Below the pieces are notes generated by a model. It ran no database searches. It was not told where the DNA came from and saw only the letters and a list, made by a program, of their open reading frames with translations. A stretch of DNA of 64,000 nt from Chryseobacterium indologenes (GTDB taxonomy: Bacteria; Bacteroidota; Bacteroidia; Flavobacteriales; Weeksellaceae): assembly GCF_001295265.1 (NCBI RefSeq), contig NZ_LJOD01000018.1:1-64000 (forward strand), in the 5' to 3' direction. The position numbers and the translations under genes are program-made. This document shows positions 25,836-34,513 of this stretch, piece by piece (position 1 is the stretch's first letter; each line of letters starts with the position of its first letter).

Positions 25836-27161
25836 ATGTCCGGAAACATTCTGATCATCGATGACGAGATCAAGCTCCTCAGATTATTGGGGATGATTCT
25901 TTCCCAGGAGAATTTTAATGTAAAAGAAGCTTCCACCGCACGCTCTGCCATGACGATGCTGGAACAGTATGATTTTGATGTGGTGCTGAGTGATGTAAGG
26001 CTCCCGGATGCATTCGGGGTAGAACTTGTAAAATCTATTAAAACCAAATATCCGCATCTTGAACTCATCCTGATGACGGCTTTCGGAAATATAACAGATG
26101 CGGTACAGTCCATGAAAAACGGAGCGTATGATTATCTGGTGAAAGGTGACGATAATGAAAAGATCATTCCTCTGGTCTATAAAGCGTTGGAAAAAGTGAA
26201 AGACAACAGGGCCGGAATTGTACAGAAATCAGCCGGTTCAAAAGGATTCGGACAGATTGTAGGAAACTCTCCCTTGATTCTTCAGGCGAAAAAACTTGCA
26301 GAAAGGGTGGCTTTAACGGATGCAGCAGTTTTTCTGACGGGAGAAACAGGAACCGGAAAAGAAGTCTTTGCCAATGCCATTCATGAAGGAAGCGGAAGGA
26401 AGAAAAATAATTTCGTAGCCATCAACTGTTCTGCATTCAGCAAAGAAATTCTGGAAAGTGAACTTTTCGGTCATAAGCAGGGGGCTTTTACCGGAGCAGT
26501 GAAAGATAAGAAAGGTTTGGTAGAAGAAGCAAATGGCGGAACCCTGTTTTTAGACGAAATAGGGGAGATGCCTATAGAGCTTCAGGCTAAGCTACTTCGT
26601 GTTCTGGAAACCGGAGAATTTATCAAAATGGGTGAGACTAAAGTCTCAAAATCAGATTTCAGACTGATCGCAGCTACTAACAGGAACCTGGAAGAGGAAA
26701 TCAGGCAGGGAAATTTCAGGGAAGATCTGTATTTCAGGCTCAACGTCTTCGAGATCAGCCTTCCACCGTTGAGGGAAAGAAAAGAAGACCTGAAAATATT
26801 AGCTAAAAATTTCATCGATATATTTACTCATAAATTACATCTCTCACCGGTGCAGGTAGATCCCGGATACTATAAAGCCCTGGAAAAAAACGACTGGAAA
26901 GGGAATATCCGTGAGCTTAGAAATACTATAGAACGGAGTCTGATCTTAATGGATGATCACACCCTGACCGCTGACTGTCTTCCGAATTATTCTGAAAAAA
27001 ATATTTCCGAAAATGATTCCATGAGTATGCGCTCCCTGGAAAAGATACATATCCTGAAAGTTATTCAATACACCAAAGGAAACAAAGCAGAAGCTGCAAG
27101 ACTGCTTGAAATAGGTATTGCCACGCTATACCGCAAACTGGAAGAATACGGACTTCGATAA
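25836..27161 (+). CDS. NtrC-type sigma-54-dependent response regulator, probable Kdp regulator
   Basis: 441 residues. A receiver domain (1-120, phospho-acceptor Asp in VVLSDVRLPDA near 52) is followed by an AAA+ sigma-54 interaction domain: Walker A GETGTGKE, the sigma-54 contact loop GAFTGA, Walker B GGTLFLDEIGEM and the R-finger region FREDLYFRL. A Fis-type helix-turn-helix closes the protein (GNKAEAARLLEIGIATLYRKLEEYG). It would activate sigma-54 promoters on phosphorylation. It stands immediately before kdp, while the histidine kinase that could phosphorylate it stands after kdpD, so it most likely replaces the OmpR-type KdpE used in enterobacteria. The pairing is inferred from gene order. 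Confidence 0.92.
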   Translation: MSGNILIIDDEIKLLRLLGMILSQENFNVKEASTARSAMTMLEQYDFDVVLSDVRLPDAFGVELVKSIKTKYPHLELILMTAFGNITDAVQSMKNGAYDYLVKGDDNEKIIPLVYKALEKVKDNRAGIVQKSAGSKGFGQIVGNSPLILQAKKLAERVALTDAAVFLTGETGTGKEVFANAIHEGSGRKKNNFVAINCSAFSKEILESELFGHKQGAFTGAVKDKKGLVEEANGGTLFLDEIGEMPIELQAKLLRVLETGEFIKMGETKVSKSDFRLIAATNRNLEEEIRQGNFREDLYFRLNVFEISLPPLRERKEDLKILAKNFIDIFTHKLHLSPVQVDPGYYKALEKNDWKGNIRELRNTIERSLILMDDHTLTADCLPNYSEKNISENDSMSMRSLEKIHILKVIQYTKGNKAEAARLLEIGIATLYRKLEEYGLR

Positions 27162-27186
27162 TAAATAACGGATAATGAGTAATTTT

Positions 27187-27240
27187 GCCAATAGCCAATA
27201 GCCAATAGCCAATAGCCAATAGCCAATAGCCAATAGCCAA
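27187..27240. repeat. Tandem 7-bp repeat (gccaata), about 7.7 units
   Basis: Fifty-four bases are made only of the heptamer GCCAATA. It lies between the response regulator gene and the proposed Kdp operator. Repeat number is likely variable through slippage. Confidence 0.95.
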
Positions 27241-27249
27241 GTGCTAAAT

Positions 27250-27287
27250 CCTATCATTTCAATAACGGGCCTATCATTTTGATAGGC
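27250..27287 (+). promoter_or_regulatory. Candidate activator sites upstream of kdp
   Basis: A palindrome GCCTATCA-ttt-TGATAGGC (27269-27287) is preceded 20 bp upstream by a half-matching copy (CCTATCATTTCAATAAC from 27250). Two helical-turn spacing and a position about 90-110 bp before a candidate sigma-54 promoter fit binding of the upstream NtrC-type regulator. Because the palindrome is followed by TTTT, it could instead (or also) act as the terminator of the regulator gene. Confidence 0.5.
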
Positions 27288-27363
27288 TTTTGTATTTCTG
27301 TATAGCTGTGTGTTTTAATATAATATTTTGATATACAATGTGTTGTGTTCTTTTTTCTGAATT

Positions 27364-27379
27364 TGGACTTTCTTTTGGC
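27364..27379 (+). promoter_or_regulatory. Possible sigma-54 (-24/-12) promoter of kdp
   Basis: TGG-N8-TTTTGGC gives GG-N10-GG with the -24 TGG and the -12 region TTGG in place of the usual TTGC. One core base is wrong, so this is only a candidate. No TAnnTTTG element is evident before the kdp genes, which makes sigma-54 use plausible. Confidence 0.3.
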
Positions 27380-27511
27380 ATATGGCCTATGAATAAAATA
27401 TTTAAAAATGACAATTTCAGGAAAAACGTTCAAAAAACGGCAGTATGCTTTTTTAAGCCTGCTGATGGTCTCGTATGTAATGCTCACTCTTTTAATCTTA
27501 ATAATAAAAAT

Positions 27512-27595
27512 ATGATGTTTTTAGGTTGGGTACTGCTGTGTGCAGTTATGTTTTGGCTCTTATATAAATCCGTTGAATTTTTTGATAGAATATAA
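27512..27595 (+). CDS. 27-residue membrane peptide at the head of the kdp operon
   Basis: The short frame MMFLGWVLLCAVMFWLLYK… ends SVEFFDRI and consists of one transmembrane helix with a charged C-terminus. It ends 4 nt before kdpF. It may be a small extra subunit or leader peptide of the Kdp system. A longer frame reaching back to 27338 is open but its extra part looks non-coding. Confidence 0.45.
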   Translation: MMFLGWVLLCAVMFWLLYKSVEFFDRI

Positions 27596-27599
27596 AGGT

Positions 27600-27677
27600 A
27601 TGTGGAGTTTATTTTTCCTTTCAATACTGGCTTTTGTGTACATCTGTTATGTTTTGATGAAACCAGAAAAATTTTAA
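27600..27677 (+). CDS. kdpF: KdpF, small subunit of the Kdp potassium ATPase
   Basis: 25 residues (MWSLFFLSILAFVYICYVLMKPEKF): a single membrane helix ending in a KPEKF-type tail, like the NAEAF/RPERF tail of known KdpF. It ends 6 nt before kdpA. KdpF stabilises the KdpABC complex in the inner membrane. Identification rests on size, topology, tail motif and position. Confidence 0.85.
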   Translation: MWSLFFLSILAFVYICYVLMKPEKF

Positions 27678-27683
27678 AAGGTC

Positions 27684-29378
27684 ATGAATACAGAAATTTT
27701 AGGCATTATTGCCATGTTTGTTATCACGTTGGTAATCGGAATATTTTTAGGTAAATATATTGCCAATGTTTATGGGTACAGAAAGACCTTTTTAGATCCT
27801 GTTTTTAAGCCCGTTGAAAAATTAATTTATAGAGTTTCCGGGATTAATCCGGCCCGTCAGATGAACTGGAAACAGAATATGTATGCCATGCTGACCATCA
27901 ATCTGATATGGTTTATTATAGGATTCCTGATCCTGCTCAACCAGTCCTGGCTTCCTTTAAATCCTGACGGAAATCCCAATATGTCTCCGGATTTAGCTTT
28001 TAATACAGCGATTTCATTCCTGGTCAACTGCAATCTCCAGCATTATTCGGGAGAAACAGGAGTAAGCTATTTAAGTCAGCTGTATTTAATGTTCCTGCAA
28101 TTTGTAACGGCAGCAACTGGAATGGCAGCGATGGCTGTACTTTTCAAAGCTTTTAAAGAAAAAACAACGACAGAACTGGGAAATTTTTATGATTATTTCA
28201 TTAAATCCGTCATAAGAATACTCGTTCCGATAAGTCTTCTGGTAGCTTTAATCCTTTCAGCGAACGGAAGTCCGATGACTTTCGAGGGTAAAGATCATAT
28301 CATCACTCTGGAGGGGCAGAAAGCCGATGTTTCAAGAGGGCCTGTTGCCGCATTCGTTGCGATCAAGCATCTGGGAACAAACGGAGGAGGGTTCTTCGGG
28401 GCCAATTCAGCCCATCCGCTTGAAAACCCGAATTATATCACCAATATGACCGAAATGGTCACCCAGATGATTATTCCTTTTGCACTGGTCTTCGCTTTAG
28501 GATTCTATCTGAATAAAAGAAAGCTTTCGTGGGTGATTTTTACTGTAATGACAGCCGGGTTTCTGGCTCTGGCCGTCCCGAATATCATCAATGAAACCAA
28601 CGGAAATCCCCTGATTACACAAATGGGAGCAGACAGCAGCCTGGGAGCCATGGAAGGTAAGGAAATCCGCTTCGGAAGTGCAGCGTCAGGATATTGGAGC
28701 ATTGCTACCACAGTAATTTCAACAGGTTCGGTAAATGCCATGCATGACAGCACAATGCCCCTTTCCGGAATGAATGAGCTTCTGGCCATGATGATCAATT
28801 GCTTTTACGGCGGATGCGGCGTAGGAATTCTGAATTACTTTATCTTCATTATTCTCGCTGTTTTCATCAGCGGACTGATGGTGGGTCGTACCCCTGAATT
28901 TATGGGTAAGAAAATTGAGGCTAAAGAAATGAAAATAGCCATGATCGTAGCCCTTTTCCATCCATTCCTGATTCTTGTAGGCACAGCTTTGACAGCTTAT
29001 TTGCCAGAATTTGGGGCGGAAACATTAAATAATCCCGGTTTCCATGGCTTCAGCGAAATGCTGTATGAGTTTACTTCTTCATCAGCCAATAACGGGTCAG
29101 GATTTGAAGGACTGGGTGATAATACCCCATGGTGGAATATTTCAACAGGAATTGTTCTGCTGCTGTCCAGATTTATCCCGATCATAGGCCCGGTAGCTAT
29201 TGCAGGGTTGCTGGCGCAGAAAAAATTCATTCCTGAAAGCTCAGGGACATTAAAAACGGATACGGCGACTTTCGGATTTATGACCCTGGCGGTTATAGTA
29301 CTGATTGCAGCACTGTCTTTCTTCCCCGCACTGACTTTAGGCCCTATTGCAGAACAAATTCAATATTTCACTAAATAA
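27684..29378 (+). CDS. kdpA: Potassium-transporting ATPase subunit KdpA
   Basis: 564 residues, about ten transmembrane helices. KdpA is the K+-binding, channel-like subunit of the high-affinity KdpFABC pump. Selectivity-filter loops of the superfamily of K+ transporters are visible: NCNLQHYSGE (about 112-120), GTNGGGFFGANSAHP (about 231-245), NCFYGGCGVGILNY and SSANNGSGFEGL. Residues PARQMNWKQ in the N-terminal cytoplasmic loop are also typical. Length is normal. It follows kdpF directly. A short open frame separates it from kdpB. Confidence 0.97.
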   Translation: MNTEILGIIAMFVITLVIGIFLGKYIANVYGYRKTFLDPVFKPVEKLIYRVSGINPARQMNWKQNMYAMLTINLIWFIIGFLILLNQSWLPLNPDGNPNMSPDLAFNTAISFLVNCNLQHYSGETGVSYLSQLYLMFLQFVTAATGMAAMAVLFKAFKEKTTTELGNFYDYFIKSVIRILVPISLLVALILSANGSPMTFEGKDHIITLEGQKADVSRGPVAAFVAIKHLGTNGGGFFGANSAHPLENPNYITNMTEMVTQMIIPFALVFALGFYLNKRKLSWVIFTVMTAGFLALAVPNIINETNGNPLITQMGADSSLGAMEGKEIRFGSAASGYWSIATTVISTGSVNAMHDSTMPLSGMNELLAMMINCFYGGCGVGILNYFIFIILAVFISGLMVGRTPEFMGKKIEAKEMKIAMIVALFHPFLILVGTALTAYLPEFGAETLNNPGFHGFSEMLYEFTSSSANNGSGFEGLGDNTPWWNISTGIVLLLSRFIPIIGPVAIAGLLAQKKFIPESSGTLKTDTATFGFMTLAVIVLIAALSFFPALTLGPIAEQIQYFTK

Positions 29379-29379
29379 A

Positions 29380-29517
29380 ATGAAAGGCTCAGAAATCAGG
29401 AAACTTAATTATTACCAGCTGAGCCTGTCTATCAACCTATTAAAAATAGTAAGAAAGATAAGGAAGATAGGTCTGAGACTTTCTGACCTTTTTGAATTTC
29501 TTAATCAAAAAATATAA
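29380..29517 (+). CDS. Possible 45-residue basic peptide between kdpA and kdpB
   Basis: An ATG one nt after the kdpA stop opens a 45-codon frame (MKGSEIRKLNYYQLSLSINL…, ending FEFLNQKI) that stops 5 nt before the kdpB ATG. The encoded peptide has a basic amphipathic centre (KIVRKIRKIGLRLSDLFEFL). In most kdp operons kdpA and kdpB are adjacent, so an uninterrupted frame filling the gap exactly is suggestive. No family is recognised and it may be non-coding. Confidence 0.4.
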   Translation: MKGSEIRKLNYYQLSLSINLLKIVRKIRKIGLRLSDLFEFLNQKI

Positions 29518-29522
29518 AAACA

Positions 29523-31562
29523 ATGAAAAATCAGTCACAGACATTGTTTCAGAGAGATTTGGTGAACGAAGCCATTAAGCAATCTTTCGTTAAACTGAAT
29601 CCTAAAATCATGTTTAAAAACCCGGTGATGTTTCTGGTGGAAATAGGAACCCTTGTCATGTTTATTGTCAGTATGTTCAGCCTTACAGGTGATAAAACAC
29701 AGGGAAGCTTCTCTTATAATTTTTCAGTATTCATGATCTTGTTTTTTACGGTGTTGTTTGCCAATTTCGCAGAAGCGATTGCAGAAGCCAGAGGAAAAGC
29801 CCAGGCGGATACGCTTAGAAAAACCCGTGAAGAAACTCCTGCTAAGCTGGTGGTCAGCAATAAACCGGGATTCCAGGTAGAAACTGCTTTAAAAATGTCT
29901 GCCGAAATGAAATTAGGAGATATTTTCCTTTGTGAAGCCGGAGACCAGATCCCGATGGACGGAGAAATTATAGAAGGTCTGGCAACAATTGATGAGTCTG
30001 CCATTACCGGGGAAAGTGCTCCCGTAATCCGTGAAGCCGGTGGAGACAAAAGTTCAGTAACCGGAGGAACAAAAGTTCTGTCAGACAGAATCAAGGTAAA
30101 AGTAACCACCAAACCGGGAGAATCCTTTCTTGATAAGATGATTGCCCTGGTAGAAGGAGCTTCAAGGCAGAAAACACCTAACGAAATCGCATTAACCATA
30201 CTCCTGGCAGGATTTACCCTGACCTTTATTATCGTTACACTCACTTTAAAGCCTTTTGCAGACTATGCGCAGACACCGATTACGATTGCGGCATTTATTT
30301 CACTTTTCGTTTGTCTCATTCCAACAACAATCGGAGGTCTGCTTTCTGCAATCGGTATCGCGGGAATGGACCGTGCATTAAGGGCCAATGTAATCACCAA
30401 AAGCGGAAAAGCTGTAGAAACCGCCGGAGATATTGATGTTCTGCTTCTGGATAAAACAGGAACCATTACCATCGGTAACCGTAAAGCAACCCAATTCCAT
30501 CCTGCAAACGGAATAAAGACTGAAGATTTTATCAAAGCTTCCGCCCTAAGTTCTGTAGCTGATGAAACTCCGGAAGGGAAATCCATCATAGAATTAAGCC
30601 AGCTGAAACCGGAAGATCTGCTTGTTCCCAATCCTGTCTACATAGATTTTACAGCGGAAACAAGAACATCAGGAATTGATTTTGAAGATACACGAATCAG
30701 GAAAGGAGCCTATGACACAATAAAAAAACTGACTGAAAAAGCCGGCAATACCTTCCCCGAAGAAACACAGAAGGCCGTAACCCTAATTTCTGAAAATGGA
30801 GGAACACCGCTTGTCGTAATCGTTAATGAAAAAGTCTGGGGAGTTATCGAACTTCAGGATATTATTAAAACCGGAATCCAGGAACGTTTCCAGAGGCTGA
30901 GAAAAATGGGCGTGAAAACGGTGATGGTTACAGGAGATAATCCTTTAACAGCTAAATTCATTGCTGAAAAAGCAGGTGTGGATGATTTTATTGCAGAGGC
31001 CAAACCCGAAGATAAAATGAATTACATCAAAAAAGAACAGCAGGAAGGAAAACTGGTAGCGATGATGGGGGACGGAACCAATGATGCTCCGGCTCTTGCC
31101 CAGGCAGATGTAGGTGTAGCCATGAACAGCGGGACCCAGGCTGCAAAAGAAGCCGGAAACATGGTGGATCTTGATAACGACCCTACCAAGCTGATTGAGA
31201 TCGTGGAAATTGGAAAGCAGCTGCTGATGACCCGCGGAACACTGACGACCTTCAGTATTGCGAATGATGTAGCCAAATATTTTGCAATTATCCCGGCTCT
31301 TTTTATCACCTTCATTCCTTCACTTCAGAAACTGAACATTATGAATCTTCACAGCCCGGAAACAGCCATTCTTTCTGCGGTTATTTTCAACGCAGTGATT
31401 ATTCCGTTCCTGATTCCATTGGCACTAAAAGGAGTAGCTTATAAACCAATTGGTGCCAGCGCACTGCTCAGAAGAAACCTTCTGATTTATGGTTTGGGCG
31501 GAGTTATCGTTCCGTTTATCGGGATCAAAATTATTGATGTCGTGATCAGTTTATTTTATTAA
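29523..31562 (+). CDS. kdpB: Potassium-transporting ATPase subunit KdpB
   Basis: 679 residues. The catalytic P-type ATPase subunit. Motifs in order: the actuator loop IDESAITGESAPV (about 156-168), a membrane segment with FVCLIPTTIGGLLSAIGIAG, the phosphorylation motif LLLDKTGTITIGN with its Asp near 309, the nucleotide-binding KGAYDTIKK, and the hinge motifs MVTGDNPLTA and MMGDGTNDAPALAQADVGVAMNSG. All key residues are present and length is typical. It energises K+ import by KdpA from ATP. Cotranscribed with kdpC, which starts 12 nt downstream. Confidence 0.98.
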   Translation: MKNQSQTLFQRDLVNEAIKQSFVKLNPKIMFKNPVMFLVEIGTLVMFIVSMFSLTGDKTQGSFSYNFSVFMILFFTVLFANFAEAIAEARGKAQADTLRKTREETPAKLVVSNKPGFQVETALKMSAEMKLGDIFLCEAGDQIPMDGEIIEGLATIDESAITGESAPVIREAGGDKSSVTGGTKVLSDRIKVKVTTKPGESFLDKMIALVEGASRQKTPNEIALTILLAGFTLTFIIVTLTLKPFADYAQTPITIAAFISLFVCLIPTTIGGLLSAIGIAGMDRALRANVITKSGKAVETAGDIDVLLLDKTGTITIGNRKATQFHPANGIKTEDFIKASALSSVADETPEGKSIIELSQLKPEDLLVPNPVYIDFTAETRTSGIDFEDTRIRKGAYDTIKKLTEKAGNTFPEETQKAVTLISENGGTPLVVIVNEKVWGVIELQDIIKTGIQERFQRLRKMGVKTVMVTGDNPLTAKFIAEKAGVDDFIAEAKPEDKMNYIKKEQQEGKLVAMMGDGTNDAPALAQADVGVAMNSGTQAAKEAGNMVDLDNDPTKLIEIVEIGKQLLMTRGTLTTFSIANDVAKYFAIIPALFITFIPSLQKLNIMNLHSPETAILSAVIFNAVIIPFLIPLALKGVAYKPIGASALLRRNLLIYGLGGVIVPFIGIKIIDVVISLFY

Positions 31563-31574
31563 AAATTTTTAAAA

Positions 31575-32132
31575 ATGAAAAATCATATTATATCAGCATT
31601 CAGACTAACTTTGGTTATGCTGGCGGTTATAGGAATTTACCTGCTTCTGGTGTATGGAGGCTCAAAAGTACTTCCTACAAAAGGAAATGCAGAAATCATT
31701 ACCCGGAACGGACAGAAATATTATGCGAATATCGGACAGAATTTCAGTTCTGCAAAATACTTTCACGGACGTCCTTCAGCAGTGGATTATAACGCTGCGG
31801 GAAGTGGAGGAAGCAATAAAGGACCCGGTAATGAAGAATATCTGGAAACCATACAGAAAAGAATAGATGCCTTGAAAATGCAGAACCCGGGAATGCGGGA
31901 AGCTGAGGTTCCTGTGGAGCTGGTAACGGCAAGCGGAAGCGGGCTCGATCCTGACATTTCTCCAAACGGAGCTCTGTATCAGGCAAAAAGAATTGCTAAG
32001 GAGAGGAATCTTTCTGAAGAAGAAGTAAATAATTTAATTAAAAATCAAACTGAAAAACCATGGCTGGGTCTTTTCGGACCTGCAAAAGTAAATGTGCTGA
32101 AGCTTAATATTGCTTTAGACCAGTTAAAATAA
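31575..32132 (+). CDS. kdpC: Potassium-transporting ATPase subunit KdpC
   Basis: 185 residues with one N-terminal transmembrane helix (about 8-29) and a periplasmic domain. The conserved motifs FHGRPSAVDYNAAGSGGSNKGPGN and SGSGLDPDISPNGALYQAKRIAKER identify KdpC, which acts as a periplasmic gate or filter of the KdpFABC complex. Its stop codon overlaps the next ATG by one base (TAATG), indicating translational coupling to the porin gene. Confidence 0.96.
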   Translation: MKNHIISAFRLTLVMLAVIGIYLLLVYGGSKVLPTKGNAEIITRNGQKYYANIGQNFSSAKYFHGRPSAVDYNAAGSGGSNKGPGNEEYLETIQKRIDALKMQNPGMREAEVPVELVTASGSGLDPDISPNGALYQAKRIAKERNLSEEEVNNLIKNQTEKPWLGLFGPAKVNVLKLNIALDQLK

Positions 32133-33229
32133 TGTACAATATTATGAAAAGATATATCGTGGCCGGAATTTTAGCCGGAATTTTCTTCCCGAAAGCACAA
32201 GCTTCAGATTCATTGAAAATAGAAAATAAAATAACGTTTTCTGCCTATGCGGAACTTTTTTATACGTATGATTTTAATGAACCTGCAAGCCATTTGAGAC
32301 AGAATTTCCTGTATTCTTACAACAGGCACAATGAGATGAATCTTAATTTAGGGCTGATAAAAGCCAACTATCAAAGTGAAACGCTGCGCGCCAATGTTGC
32401 CCTGATGGGAGGAACTTATGCTCAGGACAATATGGTGGCAGAACAGGATGCCCTGCGTTATGTAAATGAAGCCAACGTAGGAGTCAGAATTTCCAAAACT
32501 AAAAATCTGTGGGTGGATGCAGGGGTTATGCCTTCCCATATCGGGTGGGAGAGTGCTGTTGGAAAAGATAACATTAACCTCACCAGAAGCCTTGCTGCTG
32601 AGAATTCCCCCTATTTTGAAACCGGTGCTAAAATTTCCTATACCTCAGATAATGGAAAATGGTTTCTGAGCGGATTGGTCCTGAATGGATGGCAGAGAAT
32701 TGCAAAAGCTGAAGGAAATCAAAGTCTTTCTTTCGGACATCAGGTGACCTATAAGCCCAATGATAAAATAACTCTGAACAGCAGTTCGTTTATCGGAAAT
32801 GATAAAGCAAAAGAAGAGAAAAGAATGCGCTATTTTCATGATTTGTATGGAAGTTTCCAGCTGACGGACCAATTTTCAGCGGTTTTGGGTTTTGATATCG
32901 GAGCCGAACAGAAAACGAAAGGAAGTAACAGCTATAATATCTGGTATACTCCCAATGTCCTGATGAAATACCAATTGGATTCTAAATGGGCATTAGCAGG
33001 AAGGCTGGAGTATTACAACGATAAGAATGGAGTAATCATCAGTACAGATACCCCCAATGGTTTTCAGACCTTCGGTTATTCCCTGAATGTGGATTATGCG
33101 ATTCTGAAAAACGTAGTATTCCGTACGGAGGCGAGAAGTTTTACCTCTAAAGATGCCATTTTTGCAAAGAATGATCAGATGAAACAGGGCAATTTCTTTA
33201 TTACTACAAGTCTGGCTGCCTGGTTTTAA
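32132..33229 (+). CDS. Outer-membrane beta-barrel porin coupled to kdp
   Basis: 365 residues (361 if the ATG at 32144, MKRYIVAGILAGIFFPKAQA, is used). A signal peptide is followed by alternating amphipathic strands ending with an aromatic residue (SLAAWF), as in outer-membrane barrels. The start NKITFSAYAELFYTYDFN and GVMPSHIGWESAVGKDN resemble the Bbp2/OmpL-like porin family (PF07642 type). Fusion into the kdp transcription unit by a one-base overlap suggests it lets K+ cross the outer membrane when it is scarce. The function is inferred from context. Confidence 0.8.
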   Translation: MYNIMKRYIVAGILAGIFFPKAQASDSLKIENKITFSAYAELFYTYDFNEPASHLRQNFLYSYNRHNEMNLNLGLIKANYQSETLRANVALMGGTYAQDNMVAEQDALRYVNEANVGVRISKTKNLWVDAGVMPSHIGWESAVGKDNINLTRSLAAENSPYFETGAKISYTSDNGKWFLSGLVLNGWQRIAKAEGNQSLSFGHQVTYKPNDKITLNSSSFIGNDKAKEEKRMRYFHDLYGSFQLTDQFSAVLGFDIGAEQKTKGSNSYNIWYTPNVLMKYQLDSKWALAGRLEYYNDKNGVIISTDTPNGFQTFGYSLNVDYAILKNVVFRTEARSFTSKDAIFAKNDQMKQGNFFITTSLAAWF

Positions 33230-33398
33230 GGAGAGGAAAAAGGGTGAAAGCCGGAAGAAGGATACTGGAAGTTACTTTCGGTTATTTTTCCTCTTTCAGC
33301 CTATATCAATCAAATATTTTTCCCTGAACAGAAGCTAGTTATAAAGATCAGAAGAACATCAAAACATAATTATTTCAAATTCATAGCAAAAACAACCC

Positions 33399-34508
33399 AT
33401 GTCATCAGCCAAACATTTTTTAGAACTGATCCAGAAATCCCGGAAAGGAAAATTTAAAATCTACATCGGGATGAGTGCAGGCGTAGGAAAGACTTTCCGC
33501 ATGCTTCAGGAGGCACATGCACTATTGAGAAACGGTATTGATGTAAAGATCGGGTATATAGAAACCCATGGCCGGGAAGAGACAGAAGCCCTTACGGAAG
33601 GAATTCCGGAAATAGCGAGAAGATCGGTCTTCTATAAAGGCAAAAACCTGGAGGAGATGGATCTCCAGACGATCATCAATGAACATCCTGAAGTGGTTCT
33701 GGTGGATGAGCTGGCGCATACCAATGTAGAAGGTTCTAAAAATAAAAAAAGGTGGCAGGATGTGCTGGAAATCCTTGACAACGGAATTAACGTCATCAGT
33801 GCGATGAATATCCAGCATATTGAAAGTCTTAATGAGGAAGTGAAAAAAATTACGGGAATAGAAGTAGCAGAGCGTGTTCCTGATAAGATCCTGGCTCTTG
33901 CTGATGAGGTGGTGAATATTGACCTTACTGCCGATGAGCTTCTGACCCGCCTGAAAGAAGGAAAGATCTATAAAAAAGAAAAAATCCAGACAGCGCTCAG
34001 TAACTTTTTTCAGAGCGGACATATTTTACAGCTTCGTGAGCTGGCTTTAAAGGAAGTGGCAACCCATGTGGAACGGAAGGTGGAAACAGAAATTAAAACT
34101 GAAAATTTCAAGCCTATAAAATTTCTGGCCTGTATCAGCAGCAATGAAAGGATTGCGAAGAATATCATCCGGAAAACAGCCCGTCTGGCAAGTTATTACA
34201 ACAGCCCATGGACCGTTTTATATGTTCAGAAACCCTCTGAAAATCCTGAAAAAATTGCCCTCGACAAGCAACGGTATTTGATTAATAATTTTAATTTAGC
34301 ACAGGAATTGGGTGCGAAAGTGGTGCGGATAAAAGAAAGCAGTGTACATAAAGGTATTCTGGAATATGTTATTGCCCATAATATGACCACAGTATGTATC
34401 GGGAAGCCTCACTCAAGCCTATGGCAACGCCTTTCCGGTTACAGCTGGATTTACACGCTCATGAACAGACTGAATGAAAGGCAGGTAGATATTATTATTT
34501 TATCGTAG
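33399..34508 (+). CDS. kdpD: Truncated KdpD sensor: KdpD and USP domains only
   Basis: 369 residues. The KdpD N-terminal domain with Walker A GMSAGVGKT (24-32), ETHGREETE and Walker B VVLVDELAHTN (about 107-117) is followed by a universal stress protein-like domain (about 245-365, FLACISSNERIAKNI…). In enterobacteria KdpD continues into four membrane helices and a kinase; here the protein ends after the USP-like domain and a separate kinase gene follows 5 nt later. It is therefore probably a cytoplasmic K+/nucleotide-sensing module that acts on the kinase. A split KdpD of this kind is known for several bacteria. The 169-nt gap before it has no clear promoter. Confidence 0.9.
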   Translation: MSSAKHFLELIQKSRKGKFKIYIGMSAGVGKTFRMLQEAHALLRNGIDVKIGYIETHGREETEALTEGIPEIARRSVFYKGKNLEEMDLQTIINEHPEVVLVDELAHTNVEGSKNKKRWQDVLEILDNGINVISAMNIQHIESLNEEVKKITGIEVAERVPDKILALADEVVNIDLTADELLTRLKEGKIYKKEKIQTALSNFFQSGHILQLRELALKEVATHVERKVETEIKTENFKPIKFLACISSNERIAKNIIRKTARLASYYNSPWTVLYVQKPSENPEKIALDKQRYLINNFNLAQELGAKVVRIKESSVHKGILEYVIAHNMTTVCIGKPHSSLWQRLSGYSWIYTLMNRLNERQVDIIILS

Positions 34509-34513
34509 AAGTA

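Noticed and set aside
27338..27511. N-terminal extension of the 27-residue kdp peptide
   Set aside because: The extension has no protein-like features and covers the candidate promoter region; the short form starting at 27512 is preferred.
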